Origin: Citrus sinensis | Lineage: Eukaryota; Streptophyta; Magnoliopsida; Sapindales; Rutaceae | Direction of reading: 5' to 3' | Length of the DNA: 64,000 nucleotides | Assembly: GCF_022201045.2 (NCBI RefSeq) | Contig: NC_068562.1 | Location: forward strand, 5,748,001 to 5,812,000 | In this document: one piece after another, positions 23,359 through 33,537 of the stretch | Layout of the letters: each line of letters begins with the position of its first letter | How positions within the stretch are numbered: the stretch's first letter is position 1 | Made by a program: the position numbers and the translations under genes | The notes under the pieces: generated by a model | Databases searched by the model: none | Seen by the model: the letters and a program-made list of their open reading frames with translations, nothing else | What the model was told of the DNA's origin: nothing

Positions 23359-26300
23359 TACTACACCCCTAATTTAGGTCACGGATGGCAATTAAAGGTC
23401 ATTTCATTTTAGAGGGATTCTGCATCTAAAAAAATCCTGCACGTATATTTGTTTTAGCAGGAACCTTTTTTTAAACTATTTTGGGTGTCATCATAATCTA
23501 GCAGTCTCAAGTTGTCCAGCAATTTCTGGCAGCCCAATTTGATTACTTGGATTTAAGATAGCCTCTACTGAATTGATTAGGTTGTTTTGATCAAAAACGT
23601 GTCCCTAATTGCTTTCACATTGGTCCATCTTATAAAAGTAATTCACCAGCTTAGCAAGTTTCTGATATCTATACCTCTTTGATCTATTAAATGTGAAATT
23701 GGCTACTTCTCTCATATTTTTCTTTTTTCTCTTAACTTCTCTTCAACTACATACACTAGTTCTAAGCAATAAAAGCACATCAAACTATCATATAAACCTA
23801 CAAAACCCCAATCGGAAATCCCTTAATCACCTTTTAAACCGTCAACAGTCATTCATGACTCAACCACTACTCCTTCCCTGCAGGACCTCCATGATATTAC
23901 AATTCTACCTTGTGTGAAGATAACCATTGTTTTCCCTTTCATAATTAACATTCAGAACAACATAACCATCCTCCTTAAAACTAAATTGATTGATTCATCA
24001 CCAAGTAATGCGGAATACTAATATATTGAGTAGTGTATCGCAAAGTAATGCCAAATAATCAAGCGATATGAAATTGAGACTTCAAAGAAAGACATAAGTA
24101 AATAAATAGGATGATTACCAACTGTATCTAAGAGTGCACCAATTTTTCCAGTCCGAGCTGGTCTAAAGCTTGATATATATTTCCTGATATAACATCATAA
24201 GAAAATTATATAACAATTAAGGTGAACAGCCAGCGGCCCGTAATATATATGATGATAAGAAAATGATATAATATAGGAAGGCTTTTAAGAGCAAACCATC
24301 CAGTCGAACTACGGCGGTCATAGTTTTTTATTGTATCTTCCAGTTCTAACGCCTCCATCACATAGGTCATATACTCGCTGCAATAATAACTCTTGAGTAA
24401 GAGAATATAATTTGACATTCAAAACAGTATTGCAATAAACTGAGATTTCACAAATGCACTCTTTGTGAATATGGAGGAAGAACAGTGCTTCAACAAATGG
24501 TAATATTTATTAATATTTACTACTCTACTAGATTTGTTGGATCAATGTCATAAAAGTTACATCGAAAGCAAGAAGCAGAAACAATTTGTACATGGGAAAT
24601 AAAACCAAATTAACAATTACGTAGACGCTGGGTAAACAAACATTATTCATATAAACAGAATCGTTTAGCCAGACTCTATATATAAAATATAAGATGTAGT
24701 GAAAGTACTGGTCAACTACAACTTCTGAATAAGCAAATAAGAATGCTTTACCATTAATGAGTAAAGAAGTTGAAAGGGAACTGTGATATATGATCATGTT
24801 TATGAAAACTTCTCAAATTCAGACCTACGTAAACTTTAGCCTTACAGAATTTGTGTGAAGGGAGGAGGAAAGTACACAATAGGAACCTTTTTTCTTATGT
24901 AGGTTTGAATTATCTTAACACATAGGTTAAGAAAGAAAGAAAAATCTTCTCAAATTTGTGTATGTTACAAAAACAAAGATTCTCTGTAGAATCTAAGCAG
25001 GAAAGATTTATCATGTTTTCAATATTTTGTGTAAGGCAGATATTCTGGCCCAACCAAGTAGCATATCTAAAATAATGGACAATCTAAGAGTTATGGGTGC
25101 TGACGCAAAAGTCCACTAGGGGGACAAGACTGATGCAGTCATCTAAGTACAAATAGGAAAGTCTGAAGACTGCAGCAACTAGTTTTCAACAGATGATAGG
25201 AAGCATCAAAAGAATGAATGCTGATATGGCAAGTACATCTACAAAGGAAGTGACAAACACAATGCCAACATTAAACATTATGATTCAATTATACCTTTTA
25301 TACCGGTAATACTCCTCTCTAGCTCTGCGGAGATGACGCCTTAGAGTTGCCATTGATTTCTCATCTGTATCATAGTCCATATCATTTTCCCCCAATCTGC
25401 CACCTTGCGGCTTGAAGAATGGATCTTCTTTAAACTGGTCACAGAATTGAAAGCACTAATATTAGCACCTTGTTGAAACAAGTGAATTTGAAAAAGTATG
25501 TAGCATGTAGTACCATTTGAGTTAACATATCATCAATAACATTCATGTAGGGTCTCAAAGGATCCCGCTTGGACATTTGATTTGATGTTGCTTGAGCTAC
25601 CTGTTGGGGTAAATCATCATTAAAAGAAAAATGCCAACAAGTACAATCACACTTCTAACAAGTAAAAACAAATATGAAAGAGAGACCCTTTTTCTATAAT
25701 GAACAGGAATTTTCTGCTAAGAAGTCTAATTCATAATCCACCTGTCAAACATTTTTCTGGTGATCAGGAACTAGAAGATTGATACATAATAAGAACTCAG
25801 CCAATTAGACGTTTCTATAGAAACAAAAAGGCAAGCACAACTGCCAGAGACCTATATATATGGCCATAAATACATAGTCCTTTTAGATTTTAAGGCAGAC
25901 ATGTAAGATAATTCAACTTTATTTCCAATAATGACAATTTCCACATAGTCCTTACATAAGTGGCCTCATCAACCAGTTATTATATAAAATTAGAGAGAGA
26001 ACTTACTACAATAGCATTTGAAAGATCTTGATGAGCATCGTCAAGTTTCACAGCCATTTTGGCTATTTTATGAGAAAGAACTTTCTGGCGAGTGGTCCAA
26101 TCAGCATTTTTCCAACAGCTTTTGGGAATTTCACTCAAGCCGAAACCAAGAAGAAACGCACCAGTAACAAGTCCAAATGTATTTGAGCAGGCCATGGCAA
26201 AACCCAGAACACCTCTGCTCCTGTTAAAAGAAATCAACCAACAATATATGAGAACATATTACTTGATTGGAGAGAATCCATCAGATGTGGCAGTTTGTGC

Positions 26301-27755
26301 AGCATATTCGATAGCCAGTTAAACATTTTGATTACAAATAACACACAGCAAGTGAGACAAGATTCACTTCTATAATATTTAGTTGTATAAATGGGCCAAC
26401 AACACAGGAGCTGAGAATAAGAAAGAACAATTTACTACAGATCTCGAGGAACCTTTGGCATGGACAAGGTCGGCCAAGAAGAAACCATAATCGAACAAAA
26501 AAGAAAATCAAATTTAGGAACACAAGACATGTACCGAATTTTGTGCATTGTGATGAGGAGAATAAGCCCAAAAAGACCAATTGATCCCACAATCAAATAG
26601 AAGAGCAAGTTAGCATGCACGCTAGTCCTCAATCTTTCTGTCACAGTAAAGTCACCGGCATCTTCAAAACCCTGAATAAGCGGCACCACAGCCCTGTTTA
26701 GAGATAACATAATTTAGAAAATGAGGATTGTGCATCTATGAGCGGCAAAACCAAAGAGAAGCATCTCCAAGAAGAATGATTGGTAATCTCTTATTTAGCC
26801 AAAGAGAGAACAAGAAGACAAGCTATCATATAAAAAGGCAAAATGATAAAAATGATAAAAATGATAATGAGTCAAAACTACTCCCAAGGTTAGAAAGTGG
26901 CACTATTGTGTAGAGTCGGACAAGCAGAAATATATTAGGTCTGTGAACACGTGGTGGTGGTAAACTTATTGCAGAAAACAGTGACCGACAGAAAACCATC
27001 TACCAAGCATGTTAGTGAGGCACCAAATAGACAGTGAAACCATTCCAGTTTATGGTGATTACCACGAATAAATTCAGTCCAATGGTGCTAGCTAAGTGCT
27101 CAACTACAAGTGGTCAAACATTTTTCATATATCATACCAAACCAATCAAAGGGTTCTTAACTGCTACAGAACAAGTAAATGAAGCTCAAAAGAGATTGAA
27201 TGATTAATATGTTTAAAAGCGGATGCAAACAATTGGCACAATGATAACTCAAGGAAAGCAAAAATAAAGATCAAAAAGAGAAATTCATAAATGAAGTGAG
27301 TAAGTTGACATATTGCATACCAAGTAAGTAAAAACGTACTCCAATATGACAAGCTCCAAAGGACCGAGATGCCTCCATTCTCATTATGATGTGGTGGATT
27401 CGATATTGTCTGTAAATGTAATGAAAGAATCGAGTAGTTATACTCATCAAACCAGAATCAAATAGAAGCTTTTGCCATCATTGCCAAATCCCTAACAAAA
27501 GGCATTTCCCCAAAATTGAATCGACTAATGATCGTTAAACATAGAGGCTCGGACGAAAAAGAAGGAAAACAGAATTGACAAGCTCACCGTCCAAATATCG
27601 GCGGGAACGAGGATGATGATGGAGAGAGAACAGAACCAGGTGTATCCAACGGTGAATAAAACGTAACGAGGAACCTCGGGCCCAGCGAAGTATCTCAACG
27701 TCATAAGCACCATGCCTAGGGTTAACGGCAGCGAGATCAAATAGAACACCCACAT
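19894..27755 (-). CDS. LMBR1-like (LMBD2-type) membrane protein
   Basis: Fourteen coding exons join in phase to 730 residues: 27755-27588, 27409-27321, 26693-26535, 26220-26007, 25600-25514, 25434-25295, 24377-24297, 24183-24119, 22969-22794, 22215-22085, 21990-21903, 21050-20837, 20650-20562, 20385-19894. All introns are GT-AG. The N terminus MWVFYLISLPLTLGMVLMTL is highly conserved among plant LMBR1-like proteins, and the length matches the Arabidopsis members. Several hydrophobic segments are visible: the first two around residues 1-55, others in the HANLLFYLIVGSIGLFGLIL and MSAAILLAEATLL regions, and a late one at YPLIMVIYTLLVA. A cytosolic loop has RRHLRRAREEYYRYK. The last 160 residues are polar and serine-rich, probably a cytosolic tail. 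The animal relative LMBD2 is linked to receptor signalling; the plant function is poorly known. The gene converges on the small gene at 18303. Confidence 0.94.
23628..23917 (+). pseudogene. Possible nested gene remnant in intron 8 of the LMBR1-like gene
   Basis: On the strand opposite the host gene, TTATAAAAG (about 23629) is followed about 65 bases later by ATGTGAAATTGG. The ATG is followed at once by TGA. Two bases on, an open frame continues for 74 codons and begins with a signal-peptide-like hydrophobic run (LATSLIFFFFLLTSLQLHTL) and then polar residues. This looks like the 5' end of a secreted-protein gene with a broken start, captured in the intron. I do not recognise the family, and chance is not excluded. 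Confidence 0.25.
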
Positions 27756-30630
27756 CCTTCACTATTTCTTTATCTTTTGATCTCGCTTTCGGTCGCCTTC
27801 GCCGGGAAATTGTATCCGGGGGGCCCGCCCGAGCTGACCTGATTATCGCAGCGACTATGAATGCAGTGCGCCGATGGGGGCTGGGTGCGGGTAATGTTCC
27901 GGGCGCGCGTTGCGTTTTTGGGTTAATTGATTAATTAATTTATTTATTTTGATGTGTTTTTCTTCTTCTTTTAAATGCTTCGTCGTGGCCCCCGGGTCAT
28001 GGCTTCAAGACTATGTTTTGCGTTTTCCGTATTTCTGAAACTTCAAAGGAAGGAGGTCAGCGTGGGACCCGCGTAGAGATCTATGGCCGAGACTTGGGGG
28101 CCTCTTTGCTTCCAGCAGGGAATCCGGTGCCGGGACCCCTATTGTCTGCTGACTCACATCTTTTTCCCGTCAAAATATATTTATGGCAATTTTGCGTTAC
28201 TTACGTTTCATGTTTTTTTTTTCTTAACGTCGTAGTTAAATGTTACATGTTATTTTGGAAAAAATGAAAGTAACAAGATTATTAATTACTGTATTGTTTA
28301 CATATCCATAGGAACCTTTTGCAGATTTATATAACACATTTCAAAAGGATTTATTGTAGACGGGATTGGTAATTTTGGAGCTCATTAGGCCACATAAAAG
28401 CAAATGCTTTTATTCATTAAGAATTCGATAAACCAAACAAAAACAAAAAATATCGTACTTATAAACCCTCAGGTTAAGTTACGTAAGATAAATTTGTCAT
28501 TTGATCATTTATTTGAGATTAGTGTACTATCCCATCATAGACCCCTCCACATTCTCAAATAGTATACTATTACTGTCATCTCTTTCTCTTGGACCACACC
28601 TCTCAAATTTTATTGAGATATTGACTCTCATACGCAAGAACTCATTATAACTAAAATATTTGATTTTAAGATGAAAATGAACGTGTAACACAACTCAACA
28701 ATCCCCACTCAAAAAACAACTAATAGGCCTGGATCTTTTCGTCCTATGTAGTATTCTCTAGCTACTGGAGACTCATTTTGGCTCTTGTTCTGATACTTAT
28801 GGAGTGATTGAACCTCATATCTTTAGGTATCAAGTTTTAAAAACTATCTTATTAGGTAAATGGACTTATAAACTCAAGTAACTTCCATTGATCTAACCAA
28901 CTCAGGACATGACTCAACAATAATAATATATATGTATATACGTACGTAAGTATGTATTTCATAAAACGCGGTGAGTTTGTTAATTATTTGATAAGCTTAC
29001 GAGACACATACGTATACTTCAGATCTCATAATTTTCCAAGTCGTCTATCTTGCTAAGCCATCTCCACTCTTCACGTTTCTTTTTAATTTAAATAAAGTAT
29101 TTGGCTAACTAATTTAAAAGATGGGCAGCGTTCATATATGTACACGCTTTTCATCCCTATTCGATGTGCCTTGTGTGAAGATAAATCTTACGAAGTCACA
29201 CATAACTCGCAAAGTAGGCGGTGGGCTCACAAGAAAGCAAACGTTTAATATAAACGAGCTTTCCTTTGAAAATTGAAATACAAGCAAGCACGTTGGACAC
29301 TCTCGTCGCATGGCAAATTTTGTTAGCTTGTCAATAAAAATTTTAATATCGAGGTTTGTTGTTGCTGGCCCAACAGCTTCTGTTTTCTGGGACGGGCCAA
29401 TTACAATGAAAATTTCCCATTTATTTCTCTTGATTCAGGTGTACAAAAAAAATGCAAAGAGGATGAACCGGAAGCGAGAAAATGACCTATCAAACACTTC
29501 AACTACATGCTCTTTACATGTTATTGGCATTTGGCATTCAATTCATTCATTTATTATAAGCAAGTGAGAGGGAAAGCCATCAACGTTTAAGAACCCACTG
29601 CGTGGAACACAAAATTATTATTGAACGTTTCTGTTCATGTATGGATTTGCTCGATTTCATAAAATTTTTAGTGCAAATCTCTTGTACGCGGCCAGCAAAA
29701 CTTATCCGAGTAACCTGGAGACGACTGCGGCTGCAAATTCTAATGTGGGAACTGGAAGGCTTGGATCCTCAATATGTTGTTCCCACGGATATTTACCCAA
29801 TCCACTATTAGAATTTTATCCAAGAAGAACTCGAGGTAAGCTTCCGATGCTACTATTATCAAGAATATAGTGAAAATTATTATTTTCTATTCTACAGAAA
29901 TATGCAGCAGCTTCAGTTGTTTTGGTCCAATTGTCAACTGCGCTAGAGATTTATCTCAGCTTTTTGTGATTTAGGCTCTAAACGTTAATACTTGCTATCG
30001 AAGGAGGCCCATTACATATTAAGCCCACCAGTGGCCACAGAACCAAAATAATATTGATGTTCATAAAAATTTTGTGATGCCTCTCGCAACCCTTCAATAT
30101 CATTACAGAACCTTTTTCTTTTTGTGATCATAATTCTATTATTATTTCAAATTACGTAAAGCGATAAATATGAATTCGATTAAACCGAAATATATTTACA
30201 AATTATGAATCCCTATTTATTTTTTAATCCCCATTTATGACATAATTAATTTTGTAGATAAAATCAAAGTAATTTTGAAACAATGAAGAAGTAATAATAA
30301 TTTTATTAAGAAAAAGTTTTTTTATAATTTAATTAAATTTATTCTAAATAATAGTAAAACTTAATTAAATTTTACTGTAATCTTATGCCCTTTTTTACAA
30401 TTTCATAAAAGAAAAAGATATGAAAATGAAAAGTGGGTTTCTTAAGAATTTTGAAGGGAGGTTAGAGGATTCACCAACAAATTTATGGAACAAAAAAAAA
30501 AGCCCATAAAATATCGGTTTGTGTGGGGAACCTCTCTTGTTGTTTGAAATAATATTATTTTGTATGTTTGTTGTTACCACTGTTATTTTAAGTGAGCAAC
30601 TACTATATATATGTTTTATTAGGGTATTAC
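27756..30630. other. Promoter of the LMBR1-like gene, then intergenic DNA
   Basis: The first 250 bases are GC-rich and probably form the 5' UTR and promoter of the minus-strand LMBR1-like gene. Beyond 28,300 the sequence is AT-rich; 28,440-28,960 looks like a degraded dispersed repeat. At 29,650-29,834 a short balanced open stretch ends at CTCGAG|GTAAGC, a good donor, and could be an unassigned exon. No complete gene recognised. Confidence 0.5.
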
Positions 30631-30761
30631 TATGTTGGAGATGCTCTAAACTAAATCATTTCCTAGAGCCATTGGATTTAAAGTTGAAATGAGTATTAGT
30701 TGTTTCAACTTTAGATGCAATAGCTGCAATGGATGCTTTAAGTTAGAGCATAACCAACATA
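30631..30761. mobile_element. Short TIR element (MITE-like)
   Basis: The ends TATGTTGGAGATGCTCTAA and, reversed, TATGTTGGTTATGCTCTAA match over 19 positions with two mismatches. The 131-base interior has no coding capacity. No clear target duplication was found, so the class is open. Confidence 0.5.
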
Positions 30762-30840
30762 ACTGGACTTTTTTTTTTATTATTATTTTGGTGAATAAAA
30801 TAAGTAATTAAAGACTGATCTATTTGTTAATGGAATTTTA

Positions 30841-31517
30841 GGGTCCGGCTATGGTACCCTGTGACTCCATACTCCCACTTTTTTTTAATTTTCTTATTAG
30901 CTATTATGAACCATCAGATTCAACATAAAAATAATTTAATGGCTTAGATGGATTTAATAGGTTATTAACTCTACAATCCTACTGCTTGCTTGCACATTAA
31001 AAAATGATAAAATTTCAATATTTTGACACATAACTATAAATCATTTTAAATTTTTACACTTAAGTCCATTACCTAGTTTGATACTTATTTTAAATTTTTA
31101 CACTTTTTCTCTCCCTCCCCTCTCTCTCATTTCTGTGCACTTCCCTTCATTTTCTCACTTCCCAAACACCCCTTATAAAATAGATTTTTTAAGATTTTAT
31201 TATCTTAAAGAATTATATTTTGTTACATGATAAAATAACTTTAATGGGTGAAAAGTAAAAATTAAAAGATAAAACTATTTGAACCCATAAATGTATTCGT
31301 TATATGAAGATAGTTTAGAAATAAATAATTTTAAATGCAAATGTATTTGAATTTTGAAGAGTAATTTTAAGGGTTAGAGTAATGAGCTAATTGCAATTTT
31401 TCATTACATTGGAATGAACATGTAACTGAAAAATGGAGTAAGGAGCTAATTGCAAGTTGCCAATAGCAAAAGACAAAAAGTGAGGGTATGGTATCAAGGC
31501 CACCATAGCCGGACCCT
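30841..31517. mobile_element. Mutator-type non-autonomous element sharing M1 termini
   Basis: A 677-base element begins GGGTCCGGCTATGGTACCCT and ends, reversed, GGGTCCGGCTATGGTGGCCT. The flanks TTAATGGAATTTTA (30827-30840) and TTACTGGAATTTTA (31518-31531) differ at one base; the inner ten bases are identical. The terminal GGGTCCRGCTATGGT is shared with the M1 hairpin MITE at 59595-59721, so it is probably a longer relative. No transposase is visible. Confidence 0.7.
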
Positions 31518-31596
31518 TACTGGAATTTTATCCATCAATTGGACAGGTTGCTGCTACTCTTCTAATGAGAAATCTACTAATGATTTTGCATGCCAT

Positions 31597-31916
31597 GGTC
31601 AAATAATCATCACACTTTAAAGATAAATGAGAATTGAGAAGCACTTCAGCTTCATATGCATGTCATTTTTTGGTTTTAATCTAAAACACTCACTCTGGTC
31701 AAATAATCACACTATAAAGATAAATGAAAATGACTAATGAGAATTAAGAAGCACTTCATCTTCATATGCACGGTATTTTTTTTATTTTAATCCAAAACAC
31801 TCACTTTGGTCAAATAATCACACCATAAAGATAAATGAGAATGACTAATTAAAATTGAGAATCACTTCAGCTTCATTTGCACGCCCATTTTTTTATTTTA
31901 ATCCAAAACACTCACT
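31597..31916 (+). repeat. Triplicated ~100-111-base tandem repeat upstream of MYB
   Basis: Three head-to-tail units start at 31597, 31697 and 31808. Each carries GGTCAAATAATCA, then AAAGATAAATGA, AAGCACTTCA(G/T)CTTCAT, ATTTTAATCCAAAACACTCA and a CT stretch. They run into the presumed promoter or 5' UTR of the MYB gene, ending about 200 bases before its first ATG. A fourth diverged unit lies downstream at about 35563-35655. Confidence 0.85.
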
Positions 31917-32119
31917 CTCTCTCTCTTTTATTTTCTCTTTTAAGAATTGGCTATTTCTCTTTACATAATCTGAAAGAAGGGGTCTTCTTTCTTTCAGTCA
32001 CTCAGTTTGTTCATTTAAGGCAACCTAAATTAAAGAAAACGGAAGTTAAAGGGAGAGCTTGCAGAGCCAACAGAAACTTCAAATCATCAAGCACTACCAT
32101 TTCTGAAGAAGACTTGGAC

Positions 32120-33537
32120 ATGAGAAAAGGTCCATGGACTGTTGAAGAAGATTTTAAACTTATTAATTACATTGTTACTCATGGTGAAGGCCGATGGAAC
32201 CGCCTTGCTCGCTGTGCAGGTAATTTTTTTCTATTTTCTTTCTTTTTCTTTTTTAATAAAATCCCCTAGTTCTGTCGAGATAATTCTCTGGTGAAATAAA
32301 ATAAAATAAACAATAATAATAATAGCGGAGGAAAATTTGACAAGCTGATGATTGAAGTCATCAACTTGTTCGCGTCATGTTTCTATCTCCATGTCTTTTC
32401 TTGGAGTAAAATGGGCTTTTCGTTTTTTCTTAATGAAAGAGAAAGATCCTTATCATGCATAATCGAAACGGCGAAGTTTTTGCTTCCTTTCCCCTTTTGT
32501 CTTTTGAGTGTTTTTCTTTTTCAAGAACTTTTACCTATTCGAAGCAAAATTTAAAAGCTGCATGTTTAGCGTAAAAAAGAGAAATTGTATTAGCTAGCTT
32601 CGTTTTTGTGTTTATTACTATGAAGTTGATGATATTGATATATATGATGAGATGATAAGATGCAAGTTGATTTATTAAATAAAAAGAGCATATGTGTTGT
32701 GGAAAGTCCTTAAGCCAAAAACACTTCTCATGAAAAGCAAATTTCCAATCCACGAAAATTTTCTTTGACAACTTTACCAAGAGAAAGAAAATTATATCTA
32801 AGCCAAATTCAATGGAACAGGCCTCAAAAGAACTGGAAAGAGCTGCAGATTAAGGTGGTTGAATTATTTACGACCCGATGTTCGACTTGGAAAGATCACT
32901 CTTGAAGAACAGCTTCTGATTCTAGAGCTTCATTCTCGATGGGGAAACAGGTGAGTAAATTAAATTAATATTCATTTTAATGAACTTCACAAAGTTTTTT
33001 CATCTGGGTTACTTGTTTGTATACCCTAATGATTATAAATTTGACGACAAATAATTTGTTTAAATACATATACATATGCATATTAGGTGGTCGAAACTTG
33101 CTCAACACTTGCCGGGTAGAACTGATAATGAGATAAAGAATTATTGGAGGACCCGAGTTCAAAAGCAGGCAAAACAACTTAAATGTGACGTGAACAGCAA
33201 GCAATTCAAAGACACCGTGCGTTATTTATGGATGCCAAGATTGATTGAAAGAATTCAAGCCAACAAATCCTCCCCAGTCGCAACTACACCAGAATTGGAC
33301 TCGGCGGCCCCGGCCGGAACGGCCACCCCAATCGCAACTACGGCAGCCACCGCCGGCAGCTTCACCACTGCCCCCATTGATGGGGGCACGGGGCAAATGG
33401 TCATGCAACCATTGGATTGTTCATCAACGACACAGCCTGAATCTGAATCAAGTTCCAAGTCAACGACACAGTCTGAATCAGGTTCCAACTCATCAGGTTC
33501 CGACTCAACGACACAGTCTGAATCAGGTTCCAACTAA
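32120..33537 (+). CDS. R2R3-MYB transcription factor, subgroup 20
   Basis: Coding exons 32120-32219, 32821-32950 and 33087-33537 join in phase to 226 residues; both introns are at the usual R2R3 positions. R2 ([15 protein letters not shown]...LRWLNYL) has its three tryptophans. R3 ([20 protein letters not shown]...IKNYW) has two, with the usual replacement of the first. The tail just after R3, ending [12 protein letters not shown], is typical of subgroup 20 (MYB2, MYB62, MYB78, MYB108, MYB112, MYB116), nuclear regulators of stress, senescence and phosphate responses. The first ATG falls at the very start of R2. Upstream codons still read like a subgroup-20 N terminus (ISEEDLD), and the frame is open back to about 31877 but has no other ATG. 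An ACG at 32039 has ideal start context. The C terminus is short and ends in serine-rich repeats. Confidence 0.88.
33421..33536 (+). repeat. Coding minisatellite at the MYB C terminus
   Basis: Three imperfect copies of a unit of about 33 bases, containing TCAACGACACAG then CTGAATC and GGTTCCAA, encode [14 protein letters not shown] repeats that end the protein. The unit can expand or contract in frame. Confidence 0.8.

Noticed and set aside
28013..28267. Plus-strand frame of 84 codons upstream of the LMBR1-like gene
   Set aside because: It lacks an ATG start and a family motif, and lies in the GC-rich region next to the minus-strand gene promoter.
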